Assembly: GCA_023958095.1 (NCBI GenBank)
Contig: JAMLGJ010000006.1
Span: forward strand, 48,516 to 112,515
DNA from: Microthrixaceae bacterium
Lineage (GTDB): Bacteria; Actinomycetota; Acidimicrobiia; Acidimicrobiales; Microtrichaceae
Length of the DNA: 64,000 nucleotides
Direction: 5' to 3'
How positions within the stretch are numbered: position 1 is the first letter of the stretch; every line of letters begins with the position of its first letter. The position numbers were made by a program, and so were the translations under genes. This document shows, piece by piece, positions 1 through 7,803 of this stretch. Under the pieces are notes generated by a model. The model ran no database searches. It had not been told where the DNA came from and worked only from the letters and a program-made list of their open reading frames with translations.

Positions 1-349
1 AGGACAGGTCGACCGCTGCACCCAGCTGCCCACAGAGGCGGTGCGGTGAGCGTGCGGATCCGGGATCCCGCCACGACCCGAAGCGGTAGTCGTCGGCGTC
101 CCACTCACCGGGAAGGTTCAGGGGCTCGATGCCGTCGTAGCGCCAGCGTGGACAGTCCAGATGCGCCGGTGCGAGCGGGTCGCCCGCCGGTGGAGGCGGG
201 TCGTCGGGCACGGTGACCGGAGGCGCCGGCGTGGTGCAGCCTGCGGCGAGCACGGCCATCGCGGTCGCGCCAAGGCCCAACAGGGCCCTGATCCGGTTGA
301 CCGGCCGCCGCCCGCCGGGCAGCGAACTCCCTGAGGTGTGTCGAGACAT
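1..349 (-). CDS. Secreted lipoprotein, N-terminal part only
   Basis: The start codon is at 349 and the frame runs off the left edge, leaving about 116 codons. Basic residues near positions 14-21 are followed by a hydrophobic stretch and a lipobox LAAGC with the lipidated Cys near residue 38. A Pro/Thr/Asp-rich linker follows, then a folded-looking segment containing LDCPRWRYDGIEPLN. A purine-rich GGGGGGAA stretch precedes the ATG and could serve as ribosome binding site. No family is recognised. The export signal is clear, but the function and the C-terminus are unknown. Confidence 0.7.
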   Translation of the reverse strand, partial: MSRHTSGSSLPGGRRPVNRIRALLGLGATAMAVLAAGCTTPAPPVTVPDDPPPPAGDPLAPAHLDCPRWRYDGIEPLNLPGEWDADDYRFGSWRDPGSARSPHRLCGQLGAAVDLS

Positions 350-447
350 GGATTCCCCCCGCTTCGTACTGGCCGTCCGCCCCTCGCCCCCTCGGCGGTG
401 ACAATAGTCAGGCTGCGGGCGCGGGTGCGCAGAACCCCGAACGCAGT

Positions 448-1098
448 TCAGGAAGGACTGCGGGCCGGGAGGCCGAGTGACTCAAGGAAGGTAACCGCAC
501 CCGGTGCTCCCCTGAAGTGGTGTGCCGGCATGCCGACCGACTCCGCACCGGCCACATTGTCCTCGCGGTCATCGATGAACGCGGTGCGGCCCGGCTCGGT
601 TCCCAGCTCCTCGAGCACGTGTTCGTAGGCCTCCCGGTCGGGCTTCGCCACACCCATCTCGGCGGTGTTGAACACGACGTCGAACTCGTGGGCCAGGTCC
701 AGCATCTCGAGGTCGGACCTCAGCCTCGTGGTTCCATTCGAGAGGACCGCGACGGTCACCTGCCGGCGCAGGCGGCGCACGAGCTCCAACATCTGGGGGT
801 CCACCGAACCGATGTTGGACTCCCACACCTCCAGCACCGGATGGGCCGCCTCGCCGTAGGCGGCGAGCACCCGCGAGCGCACCTCGGCCATCCAGGCCTC
901 GAAGGTCATCCGCCCGGTCACCGCGGCGGGTCCGAGGTCCTCGGAGAAAGCGATGTCGAGCACGGCCCGGGCAGGGAGGCCGTAGCCGGCGGCGTGGCGG
1001 TCCAGCTCGTCGTCGTTCCAGTGCCGGATGACCCCGTCCAGGTCGAACACGACGGCCTCGAGTCCGGTCGCGCCCGGTTGCCGGTCCGGCGACCTCAC
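448..1098 (-). CDS. HAD-superfamily hydrolase (phosphatase-like)
   Basis: The protein has 216 residues, the normal size for a HAD subfamily IA enzyme. Motif I is VVFDLDGV (nucleophile Asp19 and acid/base Asp21), motif II is LSNGT, motif III is the Lys of VAKPD, and motif IV is FIDDREDN. A helical cap lies between motifs I and II. Such enzymes dephosphorylate small phospho-metabolites; the substrate cannot be read from sequence. Its start overlaps the stop of the upstream cysteine desulfurase gene by four bases (ATGA), so the two are probably translated together. Both lie downstream of the SufR-like regulator on the same strand. Confidence 0.9.
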   Translation of the reverse strand: MRSPDRQPGATGLEAVVFDLDGVIRHWNDDELDRHAAGYGLPARAVLDIAFSEDLGPAAVTGRMTFEAWMAEVRSRVLAAYGEAAHPVLEVWESNIGSVDPQMLELVRRLRRQVTVAVLSNGTTRLRSDLEMLDLAHEFDVVFNTAEMGVAKPDREAYEHVLEELGTEPGRTAFIDDREDNVAGAESVGMPAHHFRGAPGAVTFLESLGLPARSPS

Positions 1099-2234
1099 CG
1101 GCTAGCCCCGAGTGTCCGGAGCTCCGCGACCACCTCGGTGAGCGCCGAGGTCGCGCGGTCCACGTCCCCGGGGGTCGTTGACCATCCCACCGAGATCCGC
1201 AGCGAGCGCTGGGCATCCGCTCCGATGGCCTCCAGCACGGGTGAGGGGTCGAAGGCCTCCGAGGAGCACGACGAACCCGAGTGCACCGCAACGCCACGTT
1301 GGTCGAGACCCAACAGGACCGGTTGGGGTTCGATCCCCTCCAGCTGCACGCACACGAGGTGGTCGCTCCGCTCCACACGGTCACCCAGGACCGACACGCC
1401 CTCGGTCGAGTCGGCCCACTCGATGACCTTCTGCGACAGGGATCGCAGCCGTGCTGATTCCGCTGCTCCGTCGCTGGCGAGTTCGTCCGCCACGGCGGCG
1501 AGGCCCAGGACGGCTGCGATGTTCTCGAGACCCGCCCGCCGCGCCCGTTCCTGGTCGCCACCCACCAACAGCGGGGGGATCCGCAGGTTCCGTCGCAGCA
1601 CCAGCAGGCCGGCTCCGGCGGGGCCACCCAGCTTGTGGCCCGACACCGACACGAGGTCGGCCCCGAGGCCCACCACTCCGGGAAGTGAGCATCCGCTCTG
1701 TGCCGCATCGACGTGCAGGAGGCAGCGATGACCATCGAGGACCTCGACGACCTCGGCGACGGGTTGTGTCACACCGAGTTCGTGGTTCGTGTGCTGCAGG
1801 TGGACCACGGCGGTGTCCTCACCGGTGGCAGCCAGCAACCGGGCGGGGTCCACACGACCCGAGGCATCCACTCCCACCACCCGGTTCGCTCCGCGGTCGC
1901 AGTTGCGCGTCACAGCGGAGTGCTCGACCGCGCTGAGCACGGCGGTGGCGTCAGGCCCTCCTGCTGAGCGGGCCAGGGCCCCGTGGTGGGCCATGGCGAT
2001 CGATTCGGTGGCGCCCGACGTGAACACGATCTGGCGGGGCCTCACCCCGAGCCAGGAGGCGACGCGGTCCCGGGCGTCCTCCAGCACCGAACGGGCACGC
2101 ATGCCCTCCTCGTGGATGCGGCCGGGATCGCCGACCGCCCCGTCGGCCATGGCGTCCAGGTACTCCACCATCGCAGCGTGCGCGGCGGGGCGCAGCGGCG
2201 AGGTGGATGCATGGTCGAGGTAGGAACGTGCCAC
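1095..2234 (-). CDS. Cysteine desulfurase (NifS/IscS family)
   Basis: This 379-residue fold-type I PLP enzyme takes sulfur from cysteine, forming alanine and a protein persulfide for Fe-S cluster or thio-tRNA synthesis. Visible features are the N-terminal YLDHASTSP motif, the cofactor His in VEHSAV, the PLP lysine in SGHKLGG (about residue 200), and the catalytic loop HSGSSCSS with the persulfide Cys near residue 330. It lies 12 bp downstream of a SufR-like Fe-S regulator and overlaps the HAD gene by four bases. In many actinobacteria this enzyme sits beside the tRNA thiolase mnmA; that gene is not adjacent here. The SufR neighbour suggests Fe-S supply, as inference. Confidence 0.93.
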   Translation of the reverse strand: MARSYLDHASTSPLRPAAHAAMVEYLDAMADGAVGDPGRIHEEGMRARSVLEDARDRVASWLGVRPRQIVFTSGATESIAMAHHGALARSAGGPDATAVLSAVEHSAVTRNCDRGANRVVGVDASGRVDPARLLAATGEDTAVVHLQHTNHELGVTQPVAEVVEVLDGHRCLLHVDAAQSGCSLPGVVGLGADLVSVSGHKLGGPAGAGLLVLRRNLRIPPLLVGGDQERARRAGLENIAAVLGLAAVADELASDGAAESARLRSLSQKVIEWADSTEGVSVLGDRVERSDHLVCVQLEGIEPQPVLLGLDQRGVAVHSGSSCSSEAFDPSPVLEAIGADAQRSLRISVGWSTTPGDVDRATSALTEVVAELRTLGASR

Positions 2235-2246
2235 CGGAACAGCTGC

Positions 2247-3020
2247 TCAGTCGTCGACCGAGGTGACGCAATGCCCCTCGCTGCGTCCCCTCGAAGGGCT
2301 CAGGTCCACCGAGGTCTCCCCGTAGAGGGTGCCCAGCATGCCCCGCACCATGCCCCGGTCCACCGCACAGATCACCGGATGCTGGTCCACCGCATCCCCG
2401 AAGGGACAGTGCTCGGTGACGATCCTGAGCTTGTTGCCGTCCTTCTCGGCATGGGCCGCGAAGCCGTGTGCGGAGAGTGCCTCGGCGACGGTGTGCAGTG
2501 CGGCGGTGAAGCTGGCGGCGTGGTGGTCGCCCATCGACTCGGCCATCTGGATGCCGTATGCCTCGCCCACCTCCTCGGCCAACTCGGCCGAGCGTTCCGG
2601 ACCGAGTTCGGCCAGTGCCCGGCCGAGCAGGGACACCAGGACCTCGTCGTGGCGCACCACCACCTCGAGCCCCATCGACTCCGGCAGCACCCGATAGCGC
2701 TTGGAGGGTCGCCCCGCTCCGTGTCCGCGGCGCGTGGTGGTGACCTCCACGTATCCGCCCGACGCCAGCTTGTCGAGGTGGTGGCGGGCGACGTTGGCGT
2801 GCAGGTCGAACTGCTCGGCGACCATCGCGGTGGTCACACCCGCGGGGTTGTCGTGGGCGTACAGGTAGATGGCGCGCCGCGTGGGGTCACCGAATGCAGC
2901 GGTGATGGCCGTCACCGTCGAGGAGAACTCGGTGGGGGACAGCGGGGTCCTGGTCTGGTCCCCGAGCGTCGATTCCCCACCGGTGGCCGGGGCTGTGCCG
3001 GATGCGCGTCGTGGCGCCAT
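2247..3020 (-). CDS. sufR: SufR-like Fe-S sensing transcriptional regulator
   Basis: The protein has 257 residues. A winged helix-turn-helix of the ArsR/DeoR-like class spans about residues 35-105 (FGDPTRRAIYLY, then the recognition region LHANVARHHLDKLASGGYV). The C-terminal half carries three cysteines at 205, 218 and 251. Their spacing, C-x12-C-x32-C within CPFGDAV...HPVICAVDRG, is as I recall for actinobacterial SufR, which holds a 4Fe-4S cluster and represses suf genes when clusters are plentiful. It is followed by cysteine desulfurase and is divergent from mrp, another Fe-S gene. A TATCCT box six bases before the ATG suggests a leaderless transcript. Confidence 0.85.
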   Translation of the reverse strand: MAPRRASGTAPATGGESTLGDQTRTPLSPTEFSSTVTAITAAFGDPTRRAIYLYAHDNPAGVTTAMVAEQFDLHANVARHHLDKLASGGYVEVTTTRRGHGAGRPSKRYRVLPESMGLEVVVRHDEVLVSLLGRALAELGPERSAELAEEVGEAYGIQMAESMGDHHAASFTAALHTVAEALSAHGFAAHAEKDGNKLRIVTEHCPFGDAVDQHPVICAVDRGMVRGMLGTLYGETSVDLSPSRGRSEGHCVTSVDD

Positions 3021-3026
3021 TCCCAG

Positions 3027-3032
3027 AGGATA
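3027..3032 (-). promoter_or_regulatory. -10 box for leaderless sufR
   Basis: On the minus strand TATCCT is followed by exactly six bases and then the sufR ATG at 3020. There is no Shine-Dalgarno sequence between them. This is the geometry of a leaderless actinobacterial promoter. Confidence 0.55.
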
Positions 3033-3102
3033 CCGAAGGGGCCGATCCGGGTACCCGGCGGCGTCACGCGAACCGCGTTGGGTTTTTCACGGTCTGGTCG
3101 TG

Positions 3103-3108
3103 AATAAT
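3103..3108 (+). promoter_or_regulatory. -10 box for leaderless mrp
   Basis: AATAAT lies six bases before the ATG at 3115, in an AT-rich island of an otherwise GC-rich region, with no ribosome binding site. Together with the sufR box it defines a divergent promoter region of about 95 bp where SufR might act on both genes (inference). Confidence 0.5.
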
Positions 3109-3114
3109 CGTCCC

Positions 3115-4263
3115 ATGGCCTCAAACGTGTCACCTGCGGACGTCATCGAAGCCCTGAGGCCCGTGCAGGATCCGGAACTGCACCGTTCCGTGGTCGACCT
3201 GGGCATGATCCGCGACGTGTCGGTGGCCGACTCGAAGGTGTCGTTGCGGGTCGTGCTCACAGTGCCGGGCTGCCCGTTGCGCAACGAGATCCAGTCGCGT
3301 GTCGACGCGGCGGTCACCGCCCTGGACGGTGTGGACTCCGTCGAGATCACCTGGGACTCGATGAGTGACGCCGAGCGGGCGGAACTTCGTGAGTCGCTCC
3401 ACGGCAGTCCCGGCGAAACAGCCGGTTCCCAGGCCGCCCACGGGCATGCCGAGGGGCGTTCGATCCCGTTCGCGGCGCCGGGCAACCGCACCAGGGTGCT
3501 GCTGATCGCCTCGGGCAAGGGAGGTGTGGGCAAGTCGTCGGTGACCACCAACCTCTCGATCGCCCTCGCCGAGGCCGGGCGCAGCGTGGCCGTCGTGGAC
3601 GCGGACGTGTGGGGCTTCTCGATTCCCCGGATGCTCGGGGTGGACCGACCGCCGACGGTGATCGACGAGATGATCGTCCCGCCCGAGGCCCACGGCGTGC
3701 GCTGCATCTCGATGGGTTTCTTCGTCGAGGAGGACCAGCCGGTCATCTGGCGCGGTCCGATGCTGCACAAGGCGCTCGAGCAGTTCCTCACAGACGTGTT
3801 CTGGGACGACCCCGACTACCTGGTGATCGACCTGCCGCCGGGCACCGGCGACATCTCGCTGTCACTCGCGCAGTTCCTCCCGCGTGCCGAGCTCTACGTG
3901 GTCACGACCCCACAGCCCGCCGCTCAGCGTGTCGCGCAGCGCTCCGCGTTCATGGCCCACAAGGTGAACCTCGAGGTCAAGGGTGTGATCGAGAACATGT
4001 CGTGGTTCACCGGCGACGACGGCAAGCGCTACGAGTTGTTCGGCTCGGGTGGAGGCGAGGAACTCGCGGAACGCCTCGAGGTGCCGCTGCTCGGGAAGGT
4101 GCCCCTCGTGCCGGCGTTGCGCGAGGGTGGCGACGCCGGACGACCCGTGGTCGTGACCGACCCCTCCGGTGAGGCAGCCCAGGCCTTCACCGCCCTGGCG
4201 GCACGCATCGACTCCGAACTGGCGCCCACCAGGCGCAGCCATCCGGAGCTCAGGATCCTCTGA
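3115..4263 (+). CDS. mrp: Mrp/NBP35-type iron-sulfur carrier ATPase
   Basis: The protein has 382 residues. Residues 1-90 form a MIP18/DUF59 domain (EALRPVQDPELHRSVVDLG). After a short linker comes a ParA-like ATPase with deviant Walker A SGKGGVGKSS near residue 133 and the Walker B-like VIDLPPGTGD. Members carry Fe-S clusters to target proteins. The C-terminal CxxC that binds the cluster in E. coli ApbC is absent: the segment reads ENMSWFTGDDGKRYELFG. As I recall this is common in actinobacterial Mrp, so cluster binding must differ. The start at 3115 is favoured by the DUF59 N-terminus and the adjacent -10 box. The 3' end overlaps the convergent deaminase gene by 14 bp. Confidence 0.93.
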   Translation: MASNVSPADVIEALRPVQDPELHRSVVDLGMIRDVSVADSKVSLRVVLTVPGCPLRNEIQSRVDAAVTALDGVDSVEITWDSMSDAERAELRESLHGSPGETAGSQAAHGHAEGRSIPFAAPGNRTRVLLIASGKGGVGKSSVTTNLSIALAEAGRSVAVVDADVWGFSIPRMLGVDRPPTVIDEMIVPPEAHGVRCISMGFFVEEDQPVIWRGPMLHKALEQFLTDVFWDDPDYLVIDLPPGTGDISLSLAQFLPRAELYVVTTPQPAAQRVAQRSAFMAHKVNLEVKGVIENMSWFTGDDGKRYELFGSGGGEELAERLEVPLLGKVPLVPALREGGDAGRPVVVTDPSGEAAQAFTALAARIDSELAPTRRSHPELRIL

Positions 4264-5308
4264 CCGCTCCGTCCAGGGCGTCGCGCCCGTAGGCGAAGAG
4301 GCCCGGCGAACCGCCCGTGTGCACGAACACCAAGGTGGTGTCCGGACCCGGCGCGCCGGACTCCCCGGGTCCGTCCCGGCACACCTCGACCAGTCCGGCG
4401 GCGGTCTTCGAGGTGTACACGGGGTCGAGGACGATCCCCTCGGTGCGGGCGAACATCCCGGTCGCCTCGCGGGAGGCATCGGTGGGGATCCCGTAGCCGG
4501 CGCCGAGCTGGCCGCCATCGACGTGGACGGCCTCGGCGGGGGCCGGTTCGACCCCGAGAAGCTCCGCCACCTGCGACCCGAGCCGGACAACCGTGTCCGC
4601 CGTGTCGGCGGCGTCCTCCAGGACGGCGACGCCCCTCACGGAGGTCGTCGCCATGGCCCCGCGCAGGCCGCACAGAAGGCCTGCATGGGTGCCAGCGGTG
4701 GCCGATGCCACGAACACCTGGTCGGGTTCGACCGAGAGGTCGCGGCACTGCTGTGAGAGCTCGAGCGCACATGACACGTAGCCGAGTGCGCCCAGGGGCT
4801 CGGATCCCCCGGGTGGAACCCACCTGGCCCTGGAGCCTTCGGCCGCGAGGTGCGATTCGACACGCTCGACCGTCGCGGCGAGGCCGTCCTCGGTCCCGTC
4901 GCTGAACCAGATCCGGGCACCGAAGAGCTCGTCGAGGAGCAGGTTGCCGTTGGTCCTGTAGAGCTCGTCGTGGCGCGGCACGGTGTCGGTCAGCACCAGG
5001 TGGCATGCGATGCCCGCACGCGCGCATGCAGCCGCGCTCTGGCGCGCATGGTTGGACTGCAGTGCCCCGAAGGTCACCAGCGTGTCGCACCCGGCCGCGA
5101 GGGCGTCGCCGAGGAGGAACTCGAGCTTGCGCAACTTGTTGCCGCCCAGACCCACCTCGCTGAGGTCGTCACGCTTGATCAGCACCCGCACCCCCAGCAG
5201 CTCCGAGAGCCTCGGCGCATCCTCGAGCGGCGTCGGACGCCCGAGCAGCGTGAAGCGGGGAAAGCCCCCGAGGCGGGCACCCAGGTCGGCGGCCGGTCCG
5301 GGGTTCAT
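4250..5308 (-). CDS. D-cysteine desulfhydrase / ACC deaminase family PLP enzyme
   Basis: The protein has 352 residues and is fold-type II PLP dependent. The PLP lysine is Lys58 in GLGGNKLRKLE, and QSNHARQ matches the substrate-loop motif of this family. TAGTHAGLLCGLRG resembles the phosphate-binding region, and the C-terminal VFVHTGGSPGLFAYG is also typical. Members deaminate 1-aminocyclopropane-1-carboxylate or desulfhydrate D-cysteine; sequence alone does not separate the two. The start ATG overlaps the stop of the upstream glycosyltransferase by four bases, indicating one transcript. Its sulfur chemistry would fit the nearby Fe-S genes, but that link is only a guess. Confidence 0.88.
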   Translation of the reverse strand: MNPGPAADLGARLGGFPRFTLLGRPTPLEDAPRLSELLGVRVLIKRDDLSEVGLGGNKLRKLEFLLGDALAAGCDTLVTFGALQSNHARQSAAACARAGIACHLVLTDTVPRHDELYRTNGNLLLDELFGARIWFSDGTEDGLAATVERVESHLAAEGSRARWVPPGGSEPLGALGYVSCALELSQQCRDLSVEPDQVFVASATAGTHAGLLCGLRGAMATTSVRGVAVLEDAADTADTVVRLGSQVAELLGVEPAPAEAVHVDGGQLGAGYGIPTDASREATGMFARTEGIVLDPVYTSKTAAGLVEVCRDGPGESGAPGPDTTLVFVHTGGSPGLFAYGRDALDGAVRGS

Positions 5309-6585
5309 GGCGTCCCCCCGGCAGCCCGCTGCCGCCGCAGCACCGAGGTCCGGGGACGCCCGTAGCGCCTGTAGAGCTCCCCCAGACGGGCGACGAAGAC
5401 CGACCGGTCGAACGAACGCGCCGCTAGTTCGCGGTTGGATGCCGAGATCCGCTGCCGCCGGCGGGGATCCGCGAGCAGCTGTTCGATCGCCTCGGCGAGA
5501 CCCCGAGCGTCGCCCCAGGGCACGAGCATCCCGTGTTCGCCTCGCTCGGGTGGGAGCTGCTGGTCCGCGTCGCGGCAAGCCCCCTCCTCGGGCGAGGTGC
5601 TGCCCCCGTCGAGCATCGAGGCGATCGCCGGGATGTCGCTCGCCACGATCGGCACGCCGGCCGCGAGTGCCTCGATGATCGTGAAGGGCTGCCCCTCGTA
5701 CTCGGTCGGCAGCAGGAACACATCCGCCGAACCCATCTCCCGGTACACCTCGTCGCGGGGCAGGGGCCCGGTGAGGCAGTCGCCGCGCCCACGGCCACGG
5801 ATCTGCTCGACCATCGAGTCGCGCTCGGGGTCCACCCCGGGGGTGTCGTCACCGACGATGCGCAACTCGTAGTCGAGGGAGCCCCCGGAGTCGACGATGT
5901 CGAGGGCGTCGAGCAGCACCGCTAGCCCCTTGCGTTCCAGCAACTCCCCGACGAACAGCAGCACCGGTGGGTCGTGCACGCCACTGCTGGCGGGAACGTC
6001 GCCGACCACCACCGAGTTGTGCACGACCGGCAGGTCGATCCTCGGCATGTGCATGCGCAGGTTCGCCACACCCGCTTCGCCGATCAGCACGTTGGCGTCC
6101 GCGAGTCGGTCCAGCAGGGCGAACGCGATGCGGTGCGCGGTGCCGACCGAGTACTGGCCCGGTTCGAGCATGTAGGGCAGGAATCCGTGGTTGTGCAACA
6201 CGACGCGCGCCCCCCGTGCCCGGGCCGCAGCAGCGATGGCGACCTGGCGCCAGGCCACGAACACCGGATGCTGGACCGAGTGCGTGTGCACCACCGCGCC
6301 GCGTCGTGCGGCGACGAAGGTGCGTGCGGCGTGACCGAACGCCCTCACCACGTTGGCCCACGCGAAGTCGCCCCGAGCCTCGTCGTTCTGGGAGGTGTTG
6401 ACGAACACCACCTCGAACTCGCTGCACAGGGACGGGTCCTCCACGATGTCGGTGGCGACCGTGGCGATACCCCCACGCATCGGCGGGCCGTGCGACACCA
6501 CCACCACCCTCACGCCGGAAGGCCCCGGTGGCCGGGCGGTGGTGGGTCGGACCGTCTCACCGGGTGTCGATGGTCGGGTGGCCAT
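5305..6585 (-). CDS. GT4-family glycosyltransferase
   Basis: The protein has 426 residues from the ATG at 6585. It begins after a Pro/Thr-rich stretch with the Rossmann strand VRVVVVSHGPPMRGGIATV, typical of GT-B retaining transferases. The C-terminal nucleotide-sugar domain shows LLFVGELLERKGLAVLLDAL and the acceptor motif EYEGQPFTIIEALAAGVPIV, with the conserved Glu residues of GT4. It likely transfers a sugar from a nucleotide donor to a cell-surface glycan or lipid; the acceptor is unknown. It is translationally coupled to the downstream PLP enzyme and divergent from the DUF3107 gene, sharing an AT-rich promoter core. Confidence 0.88.
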   Translation of the reverse strand: MATRPSTPGETVRPTTARPPGPSGVRVVVVSHGPPMRGGIATVATDIVEDPSLCSEFEVVFVNTSQNDEARGDFAWANVVRAFGHAARTFVAARRGAVVHTHSVQHPVFVAWRQVAIAAAARARGARVVLHNHGFLPYMLEPGQYSVGTAHRIAFALLDRLADANVLIGEAGVANLRMHMPRIDLPVVHNSVVVGDVPASSGVHDPPVLLFVGELLERKGLAVLLDALDIVDSGGSLDYELRIVGDDTPGVDPERDSMVEQIRGRGRGDCLTGPLPRDEVYREMGSADVFLLPTEYEGQPFTIIEALAAGVPIVASDIPAIASMLDGGSTSPEEGACRDADQQLPPERGEHGMLVPWGDARGLAEAIEQLLADPRRRQRISASNRELAARSFDRSVFVARLGELYRRYGRPRTSVLRRQRAAGGTP

Positions 6586-6589
6586 CCCG

Positions 6590-6601
6590 GATCTATAGCA
6601 T
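6590..6601. promoter_or_regulatory. Overlapping divergent -10 elements
   Basis: The 12-bp core around ATCTATAGCAT can be read both ways. On the plus strand TAGCAT lies seven bases before the GTG at 6609. On the minus strand TATAGA lies about six bases before the ATG at 6585. RNA polymerase could hardly occupy both at once, which suggests mutually exclusive firing of the glycosyltransferase and DUF3107 genes. Confidence 0.45.
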
Positions 6602-6608
6602 GGGCTCC

Positions 6609-6842
6609 GTGGATGTACGCATAGGAGTGACCTACTCGGCACGTGAGATCGAGCTCCAGCTCGGGGACGACACCGACCACGGCGAGCTGCACGAGATGAT
6701 CGACGGCGTCCTGGGTGGGGACGGAGCCGTTCTGTGGATCACCGACAAGAGGGGCCGCGAGGTCGGCATACCCTCTGACAAGGTGGCGTACGTCGAGATC
6801 GGTTCCGACAGCGAGGGCCGAGCGATCGGCTTCTCCTCCTAG
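6609..6842 (+). CDS. DUF3107 family small protein
   Basis: The protein has 77 residues and no signal or membrane segment. The start at GTG 6609 gives VDVRIGV, matching the usual N-terminus of this actinobacterial family (roughly V-E-V-K-I-G-V), and the adjacent TAGCAT box fits a leaderless mRNA; ATG 6600 is the alternative. The body (ELHEMIDGVL, then AVLWITDKRGREVGIP, then DKVAYVEIG) is the family pattern. No biochemical role is established that I know of. It sits 10 bp before the paired ArsA-like ATPase genes, so it may work with them. Confidence 0.85.
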   Translation: MDVRIGVTYSAREIELQLGDDTDHGELHEMIDGVLGGDGAVLWITDKRGREVGIPSDKVAYVEIGSDSEGRAIGFSS

Positions 6843-6852
6843 GAGCATCGCG

Positions 6853-7803
6853 GTGCCGTCGGTCCCGCTGCTGGACAGGCGGTTGCTGTTCGTGACCGGC
6901 AAGGGCGGGGTGGGAAAGACCTCTGTCGCGTCAGCGCTCGGACTCCTGGCAGCGGGGCAGGGCAGGCGCACACTCGTCTGCGAGGTCGACGCCAAGGGCA
7001 ACCTCGCGGACTTCTACGGACTGGGACCCCTGTCGTTCTCGGGCACCAAGGTCAGGGACCGGTTGTACGCCATGTCGATGGACACCGAGGAGTCCCTCAA
7101 GGAGTACATGAGCCTGCAGCTGAGGGTCCCGCTGCTGGCACGCCTGGGTCCACTGGCCCGCACCTTCGACTTCGTGGCCAACGCCGCACCCGGGGTCAAG
7201 GAGATCCTCACCGTCGGCAAGTTCACCTACGAGGTCAAGGAGGACAACTACGACCTCGTGGTCGTGGACGCCAGCGCGACGGGCCACGTGGTGGGCCAGC
7301 TGGCCTCGCCGGTGGCGATCTCGGAACTGGTGAGCGTCGGGGTGGTCCGCTCCCAGACCGAGTGGATGATCGACATACTCACCGACCCGCGCCAGACCGG
7401 TGTGGTCGTCGTGACCGCCCCGGAGGAGATGCCGGTCACGGAATCGCTCGAACTGGTGGAACGCCTGCGCGGCGAGACCGACATCGACGTCGCCTCGGTG
7501 GTGGTCAACCGGGTGCTCCCGGAGCTGTTCAGCCACGGTGAGGAGGAGATATTCGGTCGCCTGCGTGCCACGGAGGTCACCGCGCAGCTCGTCGACGCGG
7601 TCGGCCCCGGGGTGCACCGGGTGCTCGACGGTGCACAGCTGGCGGTCGACATGCGCCGCGGCAGCGTTCCGCACCTGGAACGCCTTCGTGGAGGCCTGCC
7701 CGAGGGCATACCGGTGCTCTACGTGCCGTACCTGTTCCACCGCTCCCACGGGACCCGGGCCACCCACCGGATCGCCGAGTTCCTGGGCGAGGAGCTGCTG
7801 TGA
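6853..7803 (+). CDS. ArsA/Get3-like ATPase, signature-lysine subunit
   Basis: The protein has 316 residues from GTG 6853, preceded by AGGAG at seven bases. The deviant Walker A TGKGGVGKTS has both lysines, Lys17 (the signature lysine reaching across the dimer) and Lys22. Switch I-like EVDAKGNLADFYG and switch II-like VVDASATGHV follow. It overlaps the next ATPase by GTGA. The pair resembles M. tuberculosis Rv3679/Rv3680, described as BagA/BagB relatives of the tail-anchored protein targeting ATPase Get3. There is no arsenite pump nearby, so arsenic resistance is unlikely. Confidence 0.88.
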   Translation: MPSVPLLDRRLLFVTGKGGVGKTSVASALGLLAAGQGRRTLVCEVDAKGNLADFYGLGPLSFSGTKVRDRLYAMSMDTEESLKEYMSLQLRVPLLARLGPLARTFDFVANAAPGVKEILTVGKFTYEVKEDNYDLVVVDASATGHVVGQLASPVAISELVSVGVVRSQTEWMIDILTDPRQTGVVVVTAPEEMPVTESLELVERLRGETDIDVASVVVNRVLPELFSHGEEEIFGRLRATEVTAQLVDAVGPGVHRVLDGAQLAVDMRRGSVPHLERLRGGLPEGIPVLYVPYLFHRSHGTRATHRIAEFLGEELL

